Positions 10,254 to 20,631 of a stretch of 64,000 bases of DNA are shown in pieces. The position numbers and the translations under genes are program-made. This DNA is from an uncultured Pelagibacteraceae bacterium (GTDB taxonomy: Bacteria; Pseudomonadota; Alphaproteobacteria; Pelagibacterales; Pelagibacteraceae): contig CACPJP010000003.1 in NCBI GenBank assembly GCA_902634325.1, forward strand, positions 28,790-92,789, written 5' to 3'. The notes below the pieces were generated by a model. That model saw only the letters and a list, made by a program, of their open reading frames with translations, was not told where the DNA came from and searched no databases. Each line of letters begins with the position of its first letter. The first letter of the stretch is position 1.

Positions 10254-12185
10254 ATGACAGGGAAACTTTATATTTTGGGAATTTTTTTAACCTTGTATTG
10301 GGGTTTTTGTCTTCTTATAGGTTTTAAAAATCAAAAAAAAATCATATCTCCAGTTGACTTTTTTATATTTGGTAGACAACTTCCAAGTTGGGCTTTCTTT
10401 GCTATTGCAACAAGTACAGTTTTTTCTGGTTGGATATTTTTTTTACACCCAAGTTTAATTTTTACAAATGGATTTCCTTATTCGGTCACATCTTTATTCA
10501 TAATTGCAATCCCATTAGTTGGGATACTTTTTTCTAAAAGACAGTGGATGCTATCAAAAAGATTTGGATTTGTAACTCCTTCAGAAATGATTTCAATATA
10601 TTTTAAAAGTGATATTTTGAGAGTATTAATAGTTATTATAACTTTAGGTTTTGCAATACCTTTTATCGGAATGCAATTATCCCTGGGGGGATTATTGATA
10701 AATATTCTTTCAGATAATTTAATCGGTACTGGTTCTGCGGCTATTTTATTAGGAGGAATAATTACAGTTTATTTAAGCACCGGGGGAATTAAATCAATTA
10801 TTTATATTGATTCAATTCAATTTTTATTAATAGTTTTCGGGATAATTTGTGTCGGTTTTGTTGTGTATGAATTAGTTGGGGGCTGGAGTCTTTTAAATGA
10901 AAGTTTATCAAGAATTGCAAACTTAAAAGTAAATTTATTTAATTCTAAAGAAACTTATAATTCCTATCTCGCTATTCCAGGAACAATAAAAATTGTTGAA
11001 ATACTAAACGAAAGTTTATCCTATAATGGAATATGGACTTCGTCGATGATATTTACTTTTGTTTTTGCATTAACTGGGATGCAAATGTCTCCCAATATGT
11101 CCATGCTAACTTTTGCAAGCAAAGAAGTTCAATATTTTGGTACACAACAAATCTGGTTTTCTGCTTTTTTAATAGGATTTTTATTAATTTTTTTCACAAC
11201 AGCAATTGGTATTGGAGCAACATTGCTAGGAGGGAATAATTTTATTAATGAAAGCGGGAATAATATTTCAAATATTTTACCTCCAACAATGTATCCTAAC
11301 GAGGCCATAAGCTTAGTTCCTAATTTAATTAACCTTGTTGGGGAATACTCTTATGTCTTTTTTGGAATTTTGGCACTTTGCGCAATTGCATCTGTTCAGG
11401 CAACAAGTTCTTTATATTTAACTACAAGCGCAATAGTAACAAGAGATATATTAAAGAAATTTTTTGTTAAAAATTTGAACAACCAACAACAAATTTTTTC
11501 TTCTAGAATTGCTTTAATGTTGGTCTTTATTTCTTCCTTGAGTTTGTCGATTATATCTGGTGGAAAAATTATTGATCTCGGAAGCTTTGCTCTATCTATA
11601 GCTTGCCAAATGCTTGTACCATTAATTGCGATATGTTACTTCTCGTGGTTTACTAAACAAGGCGTCTCATGTGGAATTATTGTGGGAATAATTACAGTAA
11701 TTTTTACTGAAAGTATTGGTAAAAATCTTTTTGGTGATCTTATAGTTTGGAATAAGTGGCCACTGACAATTCACTCTTCTGCATGGGGAATATTTTTTAA
11801 TTTAGTTAGTGCATCTATTATATCTTTCATCACACAGGAAACTAAAGAAACCAACCATAAGAGAAAGTTTCATGATTTTATTGAAGAAAATAAAAACTAT
11901 TCTTTAACAAGAAGAAGTTTAAAACCAAGCGCATTGATAATTTTGATTGCCTGGCTATTTTTTGCTTTGGGACCCGGGGTTATAATGGGAAATGAATTGT
12001 TTGGTAAACCAGTTAATGTGGAAAGTTGGTCCTTTGGTATGCCATCTATTTGGGTATGGCAAATAGTATTTTGGATACTTGGGGTTTTATTGATTTGGTT
12101 TTTGGCTATAAAAATGGAAATGTCTACTTCTCCTCCAAAAACTATAATTTCACAAACAGATGATATTGGTAGCAGTTATAGGTGA
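10254..12185 (+). CDS. Sodium:solute symporter family protein
   Basis: 643 aa multi-TM; DFFIFGRQLPSWAFFAIATSTVFSGWIFF and IKSIIYIDSIQFLLIVFG SSS-like motifs. Confidence 0.8.
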   Translation: MTGKLYILGIFLTLYWGFCLLIGFKNQKKIISPVDFFIFGRQLPSWAFFAIATSTVFSGWIFFLHPSLIFTNGFPYSVTSLFIIAIPLVGILFSKRQWMLSKRFGFVTPSEMISIYFKSDILRVLIVIITLGFAIPFIGMQLSLGGLLINILSDNLIGTGSAAILLGGIITVYLSTGGIKSIIYIDSIQFLLIVFGIICVGFVVYELVGGWSLLNESLSRIANLKVNLFNSKETYNSYLAIPGTIKIVEILNESLSYNGIWTSSMIFTFVFALTGMQMSPNMSMLTFASKEVQYFGTQQIWFSAFLIGFLLIFFTTAIGIGATLLGGNNFINESGNNISNILPPTMYPNEAISLVPNLINLVGEYSYVFFGILALCAIASVQATSSLYLTTSAIVTRDILKKFFVKNLNNQQQIFSSRIALMLVFISSLSLSIISGGKIIDLGSFALSIACQMLVPLIAICYFSWFTKQGVSCGIIVGIITVIFTESIGKNLFGDLIVWNKWPLTIHSSAWGIFFNLVSASIISFITQETKETNHKRKFHDFIEENKNYSLTRRSLKPSALIILIAWLFFALGPGVIMGNELFGKPVNVESWSFGMPSIWVWQIVFWILGVLLIWFLAIKMEMSTSPPKTIISQTDDIGSSYR

Positions 12186-12235
12186 TTAAATATTTTTTTG
12201 ACATCTAATTATTTAAAACTATAAATAAATTAGAT

Positions 12236-12898
12236 ATGACCACTTCCATTAAGATATCACCTTCAATTTTAGCGTGTGATTTTAGCAAAATTGGAAAAGA
12301 GGTAGAAGCTTTGGAAAAGGCCGGCGCCGATTATATTCATGTTGATGTGATGGATGGTCATTTTGTTCCTAACTTAACAATTGGGCCTGATGTAATAAAA
12401 AAAATAAGACCTTTTAGTAAGAAAATTTTTGATGTGCATTTAATGATTTCTCCAGTAGATAAATATATTGAACAGTTTGCAAATGCTGGCGCTGATATAA
12501 TTACTTTTCATCCAGAAGCAACAAATGATACTGGAGAAACAATTAAATTGATAAGAAAGTTTAACAAAAAAGTTGGTGTATCACTTAAGCCGAAAAGTAA
12601 AATTGAAATTATAAAAAACTATTTAGATAAAATAGATTTAATTTTGATAATGAGTGTAGAGCCAGGTTTTGGAGGTCAAAAATTCATGCCAGAAGTATTG
12701 CCAAAATTAAAAGAATTAAAAAAAATTATAGATAAAGAAAAATATAATATAGATTTAGAAATAGACGGGGGTATAAATTTTCAAAACTCAAAAACTGTAA
12801 AGGAGGCTGGAGCCAACATATTGGTTTCAGGATCCACGATATTTAAGGAAAATAACGGAGACTTAAAAAAAAATATTAATCTACTTCGTGAAAAATAA
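12236..12898 (+). CDS. rpe: Ribulose-phosphate 3-epimerase
   Basis: KISPSILACDFSKIG, DYIHVDVMDGHFVPNLTIGP, MSVEPGFGGQKFMP motifs. Confidence 0.97.
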   Translation: MTTSIKISPSILACDFSKIGKEVEALEKAGADYIHVDVMDGHFVPNLTIGPDVIKKIRPFSKKIFDVHLMISPVDKYIEQFANAGADIITFHPEATNDTGETIKLIRKFNKKVGVSLKPKSKIEIIKNYLDKIDLILIMSVEPGFGGQKFMPEVLPKLKELKKIIDKEKYNIDLEIDGGINFQNSKTVKEAGANILVSGSTIFKENNGDLKKNINLLREK

Positions 12899-12901
12899 TA
12901 A

Positions 12902-14548
12902 ATGACTAGTGTTAAAAGTATTTATATTTATTTTTTATCAATAAGAAAACTTATAATTAAATCAATCAAAGAGTTTATTTTCACTACTGGTTTTTATAAC
13001 AAATTATTGAACTCAAAAATTCCATCAAGATTTTTCTTTTACCCCAATCCATATTTATTGTCACCTTTATTAAATCACAAAGATTTATTAATTAAAATAT
13101 CAAATGAGGATGTAAGAAATTTTCGAATTAATTTTCTTAAAAATAAAGAAAAAAAAAGTATACATAATTTTTTATGGTTAAATTTAGTTGATAGAAAAAA
13201 TGAATTTGAAATAATTCAAAAAATTATAGAAGAATGGATAATAAAATATCAAAAATACAAAAAAGATACGTGGAGTAATAATTTAATTAGCATAAGAATT
13301 ATTAGTTGGATTTCCAATGCCGACCTTATTTTAAAAAATAATCAAAAAGATTTTAAACAGCTTTTTTATAAATGCCTTATGAGACAAATAACTTTTGTAA
13401 AAAAAAATTTACAAAACATATCTAATGAAAATAAAAAAATATCTGCTATTAGTGCAATAATATTGTCTGGGCTAGTATTCAGAGAATACTATAATAATTA
13501 CAAAATGGGTCTTAAGGAACTTAAAAAATTTATTGAAAATTCTTTTGATAAAAATGGTTTTCCTAAAAATAGGAATTTCGAAAATTTAGTTACATTTTTA
13601 CAATATTTTATTCTAATAAAAGAATGGATAAAAAATGGTCAAGAAATAGTACCTGACTATTTGGAAGAAATAATCGATAAAAATCTAGTCTGCCTCAATT
13701 CCTTAAATAGTCCGCTTAAAAAACTACCTTTATTTAATGGTTCTACCGAAAAAAATTTAGAGAACTTTTTAGAATACTTAGAAAAACTTAATTATAGTTT
13801 AAAAAAGAATTTAAAATCCGTTGGCCAAATTCAAATTGTAAAAAATAAAAAATCAACCTTATATTTTGATTCTGGAGAACCTCCTACACACAAACTTTCA
13901 AAAGATTACCAATCAGGTCCATTATCATTTGAGTATTCAAATGATAATGACAAAATAATTACAAATTGTGGTTATGGAAGAAAAATATCAAAAAAAATTC
14001 AACTTTTAAGTAAATTTACTTCTGCTCAATCAACATTATGTATTAACAACACTTCGGTTGTTAAATTTAAAAAGAATAGTTTAATTAACAAAGCTTATGG
14101 CTCAACTATTAGTAATTCATTTAAAATTTTTGATTTTGATAGAACAGAAGATAAAACAAATGTTACTGTTTCAGCAACTCACAATGCTTACCTTGATAAG
14201 TTTGGATATCTACATAAAAGAACTATTAAATTTTTTAAAAAAAATAACCAAATAGAAGGAAACGATCATTTAATCAAAAAAAATGGCAGTTCAAGTGTTG
14301 GGTTTTCTATTAGATTTCATCTGTATCCTGGAATCAATACAGTTAAAACTATTAGCGGCAAGAGCATACTCTTACAAGTTAACAAAAATAAAGCCTGGGT
14401 GTTTTCATCTGAAAATCAAAATATTAATATAGAGAAAAGTCTATTTTTGGGGGGTAATAAAGCATTAAATAATCAATGCATAGTAATTTATGGAGATACA
14501 AAAGATGAAGACGTTGATATTAAGTGGAAACTAAAAAAAGCCAGCTAG
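12902..14548 (+). CDS. Heparinase II/III family protein
   Basis: TLYFDSGEPPTHKLSKDYQSGPLSFEYSN and C-terminal beta-region typical of the family. Confidence 0.8.
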   Translation: MTSVKSIYIYFLSIRKLIIKSIKEFIFTTGFYNKLLNSKIPSRFFFYPNPYLLSPLLNHKDLLIKISNEDVRNFRINFLKNKEKKSIHNFLWLNLVDRKNEFEIIQKIIEEWIIKYQKYKKDTWSNNLISIRIISWISNADLILKNNQKDFKQLFYKCLMRQITFVKKNLQNISNENKKISAISAIILSGLVFREYYNNYKMGLKELKKFIENSFDKNGFPKNRNFENLVTFLQYFILIKEWIKNGQEIVPDYLEEIIDKNLVCLNSLNSPLKKLPLFNGSTEKNLENFLEYLEKLNYSLKKNLKSVGQIQIVKNKKSTLYFDSGEPPTHKLSKDYQSGPLSFEYSNDNDKIITNCGYGRKISKKIQLLSKFTSAQSTLCINNTSVVKFKKNSLINKAYGSTISNSFKIFDFDRTEDKTNVTVSATHNAYLDKFGYLHKRTIKFFKKNNQIEGNDHLIKKNGSSSVGFSIRFHLYPGINTVKTISGKSILLQVNKNKAWVFSSENQNINIEKSLFLGGNKALNNQCIVIYGDTKDEDVDIKWKLKKAS

Positions 14549-14552
14549 GTTA

Positions 14553-16100
14553 ATGTCTCAAAAAATAAAAAATGCTTTAATATCGTTATCTGATAAATCT
14601 GGCATTGAAAAAATATTAAAAGTATTAAAGAAGTACAACATAAAAATAATTAGTTCAGGTGGAACTTATAAAGAAATAAAAAAACTTGGCTACAGTTGCA
14701 CTGAGATCTCAAAATATACAAAATTTGATGAGATACTTGATGGGAGAGTAAAAACTTTACATCCCAAAATTCACTCAGGAATTCTCAGCAAAAGATCAAA
14801 TAATAAACACAAAAGAGAAATGAATAAAAAAAAATTTAATTATATAGATTTGATAATTGTAAATTTTTACCCTTTTGAAGAAACAATCCAAAAAACTAAA
14901 AATTTTAAAAAAATTATTGAAAATATAGATATTGGTGGTCCTACAATGGTAAGGGGAGCAGCTAAAAATTTCAGTGATGTTTCAATTATTGTAGATAAAA
15001 AAGATTATACTTACCTCATAAGCGAGTTAAATAAAAACGAAGGTTCTACAAGCCTAAAGTTTAGAGAACAAATGGCTGGTAAAGCCTTTGGATTAACCGC
15101 TTATTATGACTCTATGATATCAAATTGGTTTAATAAAAAACTTAATATAATTTTTCCTGATAAAAAAACCATTTTTGGAAAAAAAATCACACAGCTGAAA
15201 TATGGTGAAAATCCTCATCAAAGAAGCAGTATATATGTGAATGATTTGTTTCATCAAGAGTTGGGTTTAAAAAAAATTAGAGGAAAAGCATTAAGTTACA
15301 ATAATTACAATGATATATTTGCTGGTCTAGAAATTTTGTCATCATTCAAAAAAACTGGGTCAGTTATAATCAAGCACGCAAACCCATCGGGAGCATCAAT
15401 TAATGCTTCTTCTATGAAATCTTTTCAAGAATCTTATCGGTCTGACCCAATAAGTGCCTTTGGAGGGGTTGTGGCATGCAATTTTAAAATTAATAAAAAA
15501 ATAGCAAAAGAAATGTCTAAAATATTTTTTGAGGTTATATTGGCAAAAAAATTTGATAAAGAGGCTTTAAAAATATTTAGTACAAAAAAAAATTTGATAT
15601 TGATAGACATATCAAAATTTAAGCACAAAAAAGAATACCAGATTAAACAATTTGATAACTCATTTTTAATACAAGATAAAAATAAGATAATATTTAAAAA
15701 GAAGGATTTAAAATTTGTTACAAAACTTAAACCAACCAAAAAAGAGACCGAAGCTGCTGAATTTGCTTTTAATATATGCAAATTTGCTAAATCAAACTCA
15801 ATTATAATTACAAATAACTTTTCAACTATAGGAATAGGAGCTGGCCAACCTAGTAGGATTGATAGTTGTAAAATTGCCATTCAAAAAGCAAAACAATCCC
15901 AACCTAAAAAACTTAAAAACTCTGTTGCTGCATCTGATGCTTTTTTTCCTTTTTCTGATGGAATTAAAAAATTAATTAAAGCTGGTGTGAAAGTAATAAT
16001 TCAACCTGGTGGCTCGATAAGAGATAAAGAATCAATCTTGGTGGCCAATAAAGCAAAGGTGAAAATGATTTTTACTGGTGTTAGACACTTTAATCATTAA
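14553..16100 (+). CDS. purH: Bifunctional AICAR transformylase/IMP cyclohydrolase
   Basis: ALISLSDKSGIEKIL, DGRVKTLHPKIHSGIL, LKYGENPHQ, ASDAFFPFSDG motifs. Confidence 0.96.
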   Translation: MSQKIKNALISLSDKSGIEKILKVLKKYNIKIISSGGTYKEIKKLGYSCTEISKYTKFDEILDGRVKTLHPKIHSGILSKRSNNKHKREMNKKKFNYIDLIIVNFYPFEETIQKTKNFKKIIENIDIGGPTMVRGAAKNFSDVSIIVDKKDYTYLISELNKNEGSTSLKFREQMAGKAFGLTAYYDSMISNWFNKKLNIIFPDKKTIFGKKITQLKYGENPHQRSSIYVNDLFHQELGLKKIRGKALSYNNYNDIFAGLEILSSFKKTGSVIIKHANPSGASINASSMKSFQESYRSDPISAFGGVVACNFKINKKIAKEMSKIFFEVILAKKFDKEALKIFSTKKNLILIDISKFKHKKEYQIKQFDNSFLIQDKNKIIFKKKDLKFVTKLKPTKKETEAAEFAFNICKFAKSNSIIITNNFSTIGIGAGQPSRIDSCKIAIQKAKQSQPKKLKNSVAASDAFFPFSDGIKKLIKAGVKVIIQPGGSIRDKESILVANKAKVKMIFTGVRHFNH

Positions 16101-16435
16101 GAAATTTTATCGACCTTAGCAGCTAAAACAAAATCACTTTCGTGCAATCCTTTTATTGCGTGTGTAAAAATTTTAATTTTTGCATACCCCCACCCAAACC
16201 AAATATCTGGATGGTGACCTTCTTTTTCAGCTATTTCGCCAACTTTATTTACAAAGTTTTGGCTCTCTAAAAAGTTTTTGAATTTAAAGTTTTTAATTAA
16301 ATAGTAAATTTTATCATCATCTGTTTTAACTTCCCAGCCATCAACCATTTTAAGATATTTGTGTATTTCAGTTATTTCAAATCCTGGGATACCACCTTTG
16401 CAAGGAATACATTTTTTATCGGCTAAGTCAGTCAT
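16097..16435 (-). CDS. 4a-hydroxytetrahydrobiopterin dehydratase
   Basis: EGHHPDIWFGWGYAKIKIFTHAIKGLHESDFVLAAKVD motif; start set at ATG (16433-16435) because the tracked start lies inside the tRNA gene. Confidence 0.88.
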   Translation of the reverse strand: MTDLADKKCIPCKGGIPGFEITEIHKYLKMVDGWEVKTDDDKIYYLIKNFKFKNFLESQNFVNKVGEIAEKEGHHPDIWFGWGYAKIKIFTHAIKGLHESDFVLAAKVDKIS

Positions 16436-16453
16436 AAATTTAGGTCTTTCTTT

Positions 16454-16528
16454 TGGAGCGGGAGAAGGGAATTGAACCCTCGGCCTAAACGTTGGCAACG
16501 TTTCGCTCTACCACTGAGCTACTCCCGC
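16454..16528 (-). tRNA. tRNA-Gly (GCC), CCA encoded
   Basis: Reverse strand gcgggagtagctcagtggtagagcgaaacgttgccaacgtttaggccgagggttcaattcccttctcccgctcca folds as a cloverleaf with anticodon GCC. Confidence 0.96.
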
Positions 16529-16577
16529 ATTATTACAGTTCAATAATATAGTATATAAAATTTAAAAAGGTCAAGTT

Positions 16578-17396
16578 TTATATGTAACCAAGTTCTGCCA
16601 TTTCTTCTCTAAGATTATTTTCTATTTTTTTTTGAAGTTCAGGCGTTAATTCGTTTTTCCAACTATCTTTTTGACCTTTTCTAAAAAATTTTCCATTTTG
16701 AGCTTCAATGAAACCCTTGTCACTTTCTAAATTTTTTAAATTAGAAAAACTACAAAGTTCTATTGTCTTCTTTATTCTTTCTTTGTCTAAATTAAATTTT
16801 ATTTTATCTTTCAGAAATAAAAGTATTTTCTCAAATTCTCCATATGAATTGTCTTTCAAATCTTCATATTTAACAATTATACCAGGGAAGTTTTTTCTTT
16901 TTTTCCATGACAAATAATTTATTTTCCAAGAACATGTTAATTCTGCTAAAGAAAACTTTCCATTATATCCAATAAAATTTTCATTTAGTAAATCGTCTAC
17001 TGAATTTTCAATTTTTATATTTGAGTGGGCTGCCATAGAGCAAACCACTGATCTTGGGTCACGGACAATATAAACATAAGCGCTGCTATTTTCTTTTGTT
17101 GTAAACCATTTTTCTTTATAAGCAATACACGCATTGTGTGTTTTAAAAAATTTAGTTTCATTACTCAAATTAATTTTTGATTGTGCAATATTCCAATAAT
17201 TACTAATTCCAAGAGGATCATTTTTTAATTTATTTAAATCTAAAAAAGTTGAAAAATATTTTGATTGAATAAAATTAGGTATTTCCTTCAAAATATCAAA
17301 ATCAAATTTATTTTCTCCTAAAAAGAAATACGATGAAAGCATAGCGCGTAACCATGTATTTCCGCTTTTTGGATACGATGCCAACCAAATAATCAT
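16578..17396 (-). CDS. Sulfotransferase domain protein
   Basis: N-terminal IIWLASYPKSGNTWLRAMLSSY (PAPS-binding P-loop-like) and YIVRDPRSVVCSMAAH motifs. Confidence 0.88.
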   Translation of the reverse strand: MIIWLASYPKSGNTWLRAMLSSYFFLGENKFDFDILKEIPNFIQSKYFSTFLDLNKLKNDPLGISNYWNIAQSKINLSNETKFFKTHNACIAYKEKWFTTKENSSAYVYIVRDPRSVVCSMAAHSNIKIENSVDDLLNENFIGYNGKFSLAELTCSWKINYLSWKKRKNFPGIIVKYEDLKDNSYGEFEKILLFLKDKIKFNLDKERIKKTIELCSFSNLKNLESDKGFIEAQNGKFFRKGQKDSWKNELTPELQKKIENNLREEMAELGYI

Positions 17397-17398
17397 AT

Positions 17399-18529
17399 TT
17401 AATAAAAAATTCCTTTATTAGATAAATTTAAACTTAAATCTTTTAAAAATTTAAACTTATTTATATCTCTCAAAATTAAACTTTTTACAGGAGCTGCAAT
17501 TTTATTATCACTAAAAAATTTATTGATAAAGTCAATGCCAATACCAAAAAGAAAATTCTCAGGTTTTCTTAAGCTAACAAAATTATTAAAAATTTGTGAG
17601 TCCTTTAGTTGCATTCCAATAGACAAAAGGTTTTTAATTTCTTTGTTTAGAGTTTTTATATCTCTCAAAATTAAATTGTAACCTTGGCCTGCGATAGGAT
17701 GAACACTGTATGATCCTTCGCCTAAAATCAAAATGTTCTTTTTGGTATAGCTAACGCTCAGCTTGAGAGAGATAGGAAAAAAGTCAATTCTAGAAAAATT
17801 AAATATTTTTTCTACACCTAAAATAATTTTTAGTTTTTGCCTAACTAGGTTATTAATATTTTTTAAATTAAATTTTCTATTAAGACTCCAAACCAATGAA
17901 AAGGAATTTTTGCTTACAGGCAAAACAGCTAGCGGTCCTTCTTTAAAAAAATATTGACTCGGATTAAGATTTTTTAAATTATGTTTTACAACTGTTGTGA
18001 GAGCAATTTGTCGTGTATCATTCTGCACATATCTTTTGCCAATTAAATCATTAACCATATTTGATCCTTTGCCCGTACAAAGAAAAATGGAATCATAAAT
18101 TATTTTATTTTTTCCAAATAAGATGCCAGAACTATTAAGGTCTATCTTTTTAGTTTTTTTTTTTAAAATTGTAATGTTCTTACTTTTTTTAATTTTCTTT
18201 TTTAATAAAAATTTTAGTTTGTTATTATCTATAACATACATTAAATTTTTACCCTCATCCTCGAAGCTCATAAAATTTTTACTTACGCCCGATATTTCGT
18301 GATAAAGATTAATTTTGTTAGATGGCCAAAATAATTTAGCATTTTTATCTCCTAAAAATTTTAACAAAAAATCATAATTGCTTCGTGACAATGCCGTAGT
18401 TCTTTTGTCTTTTGGGTTTTTTTCAAAATTGGGAGCTACTAAATCTATTTTTAAATTTAGTCTGCTCAAAATGAAAGCAGTTGTTAAACCGGTCAGCCCA
18501 TCTCCAACAATACAAATTTTTTGTTTCAT
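17399..18529 (-). CDS. FAD-dependent monooxygenase, UbiH/VisC-like
   Basis: ICIVGDGLTGLTTAFILSRL and ILGEGSYSVHPIAGQGYNLILRD motifs. Confidence 0.83.
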   Translation of the reverse strand: MKQKICIVGDGLTGLTTAFILSRLNLKIDLVAPNFEKNPKDKRTTALSRSNYDFLLKFLGDKNAKLFWPSNKINLYHEISGVSKNFMSFEDEGKNLMYVIDNNKLKFLLKKKIKKSKNITILKKKTKKIDLNSSGILFGKNKIIYDSIFLCTGKGSNMVNDLIGKRYVQNDTRQIALTTVVKHNLKNLNPSQYFFKEGPLAVLPVSKNSFSLVWSLNRKFNLKNINNLVRQKLKIILGVEKIFNFSRIDFFPISLKLSVSYTKKNILILGEGSYSVHPIAGQGYNLILRDIKTLNKEIKNLLSIGMQLKDSQIFNNFVSLRKPENFLFGIGIDFINKFFSDNKIAAPVKSLILRDINKFKFLKDLSLNLSNKGIFY

Positions 18530-19542
18530 CTTTTTCTTTCCCTTAGAATTTTTATAACATACTCAATTATTTCTGGCTTGGTTTCTGGTATAACCCCATG
18601 GCCTAAATTAAATATGTAAGGATAATCTGAAAATATTGTAATAAATTTTTCAACATTTTTTTTTATATTTTCTTTTTCCGTTAAAAGAATTTTAGGATCC
18701 ATCCCCCCCTGTATTGGAATTCCGTTTACTTTATCTTTTATCCAACTTGGATCAATTTCATAATCTATACTGATACAGTCCGGTTTAACTATGGAACAGA
18801 AATTTATATAATTATTTTTAATTCCTCTTGGAAAACAAATTGCGGGTATTTTGGATTTTTTAATGTGTTCTACAATTTTTAAAGTAGGCATATAACAATA
18901 ATTTTCTAGTTCGTTGCCCGGCAAGAGATTTGCCCACGAATCAAATATTTGTATAACATTTGCTCCAGCTTCTATTTGTTTGTCGACATGTAAACAAATT
19001 GCTTCTTCAATTTTTTTTAAAATTTTGTTAGATGCAGACTTATTTTTATTAATATAATTTATATCAAAATTTTTTTTGGGGGACTCGCGATTCATCATAT
19101 AAACCAATAAAGTCCAAGGAGCGCCCACAAATCCTATTAGGTTTTGATTTTTTATTTTCTTTTTTACCTTTCTTATTCCTTCATAAACCGGGGATAATTT
19201 CTTTATAAATTCATTGTTATTGGTATTAATTATTTTATCTATATTTAAATTTCCCAATTTAGGGCCAAAATTCTTTTTGAACTCAACTTCCTGATTTAAT
19301 CCATAAGGTATCATCAAGATATCAGAAAATATTATTGCTGCATCAAGATCAAATCTATTCATTGGTTGTAAAGTTATGTCGGTTACTAAATCAGAGTTTA
19401 AACAGAGTTTAATAAAATTTTGGTTTTTTTCTCTTATTTTTCTAAATTCTGGTAAATATCTTCCTGCTTGTCTCATAAACCAAACGGGCATTAAAGAAGA
19501 ATTTCTATTTAGTATACATTCAGTTAGTTTATTCATTATCAA
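18526..19542 (-). CDS. hemE: Uroporphyrinogen decarboxylase
   Basis: MPVWFMRQAGRYLPEFR, GFVGAPWTLLVYM, FNLGHGVIPET motifs. Confidence 0.97.
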   Translation of the reverse strand: MIMNKLTECILNRNSSLMPVWFMRQAGRYLPEFRKIREKNQNFIKLCLNSDLVTDITLQPMNRFDLDAAIIFSDILMIPYGLNQEVEFKKNFGPKLGNLNIDKIINTNNNEFIKKLSPVYEGIRKVKKKIKNQNLIGFVGAPWTLLVYMMNRESPKKNFDINYINKNKSASNKILKKIEEAICLHVDKQIEAGANVIQIFDSWANLLPGNELENYCYMPTLKIVEHIKKSKIPAICFPRGIKNNYINFCSIVKPDCISIDYEIDPSWIKDKVNGIPIQGGMDPKILLTEKENIKKNVEKFITIFSDYPYIFNLGHGVIPETKPEIIEYVIKILRERKR

Positions 19543-19809
19543 TATTATAGTTTTAAATTATAAATGATGTAATAGGCCATGTTAGCTATAGAAAATGGTA
19601 TAATTTTCAACTTATATACATACTAAAAGACATATATTTTGCTTATAAAGGCGTATTTTGTTTCATTGTTCACAGTGTTAATTATTAATTATTAAATTAT
19701 AAACATATAATAACTTGTTTGTAGTTTGTTAATTTAGAGTGAATAAAAAATCAACTTTATGAATTTTTGTTAAAATTTGGTACTTATTATAGAATAATTC
19801 ACATAATTA
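19543..19809. other. Candidate chromosomal replication origin (oriC)
   Basis: 267 bp AT-rich non-coding gap between divergent hemE and PPSR-maf-aroE-coaE-dnaQ (the gene context of the Caulobacter origin); DnaA-box-like 9-mers at 19666-19674 (ttgttcaca), 19738-19746 (reverse strand ttattcact), 19795-19803 (taattcaca); AT tract ttaattattaattattaaattataaacatataataa. Confidence 0.65.
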
Positions 19810-20631
19810 ATGACAACAAAATATCAAATATTTTTAATATCCGACTCAACGGGGGAAACCCTAGATAGAATTTTCTTGGCATTACAATCTCAGTTTGCAA
19901 ACTTTGAATATGATAAAAAAGAATTTGTTTTCATAAGAACAGAACAACAAATAAATAAAATTATAAACGAATGTAAAGATAAAAAAAATTCAGTAATTTT
20001 ATATACCATTGTAGACACAAAACTTGCAAAATTTTTAGCAATAGAAAGTTTAAAAAATAACATTCCTTGCTTTGGGGTTTTAGGAAATCTAATCTTAAGT
20101 TTTTCAAAACTTCTTAACCAAAAAGCAACACACAAACCCAGCGCCCAACACGTTTTGGATGAAGCTTATTATAAAAGGATAGAGGCAATACAATTTACAA
20201 TGTCACATGATGATGGAAAGAAAAACGAAGATATTGAAATGGCAGATATAGTTTTGGTAGGAGTTAGCAGAACAAGCAAAACGCCAACATCGGTGTATTT
20301 GGCTAATAGAGGGTACAAAACATTAAATATACCGCTTGTTTCTGAACAAAAAATTCCTCAGCTTTTAGAGAAAGAAAACAAAAAATTTTGTGTGGTAGGA
20401 TTATTTGCTGATCCAGAAAGATTATCAGAAACAAGAAAAATAAGAGCAAACGTTAATCAGTCTATTGATTTAAAATCTTATACAGATGTAGAGAAAATTA
20501 AAATTGAAGTAGAAAATTCAAAAAAAATTTTTAAAAAATATAATTGGCCCACAATAGATGTTACTCGTAGATCAGTTGAGGAAACAGCAGCATCTATAAT
20601 TAAAATTTTTGAAATTAAAAAAAATAAATGA
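19810..20631 (+). CDS. Pyruvate, phosphate dikinase/PEP synthase regulatory protein (PPSR, DUF299)
   Basis: FLISDSTGETLDRI, LVGVSRTSKTPTSVYLANRGYK, DVTRRSVEETAASII motifs. Confidence 0.95.
   Translation: MTTKYQIFLISDSTGETLDRIFLALQSQFANFEYDKKEFVFIRTEQQINKIINECKDKKNSVILYTIVDTKLAKFLAIESLKNNIPCFGVLGNLILSFSKLLNQKATHKPSAQHVLDEAYYKRIEAIQFTMSHDDGKKNEDIEMADIVLVGVSRTSKTPTSVYLANRGYKTLNIPLVSEQKIPQLLEKENKKFCVVGLFADPERLSETRKIRANVNQSIDLKSYTDVEKIKIEVENSKKIFKKYNWPTIDVTRRSVEETAASIIKIFEIKKNK

Noticed and set aside
16436-16498. Tracked N-terminal extension MPTFRPRVQFPSPAPKERPKF of the pterin dehydratase ORF
   Set aside because: It is translation of the tRNA-Gly gene; the real start is the ATG at 16433-16435.
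19678-19698. ttaattattaattattaa in the origin gap as a CtrA box (TTAA-N7-TTAA)
   Set aside because: TTAA spacings are 3 and 10, not 7; more simply an AT-rich tract.
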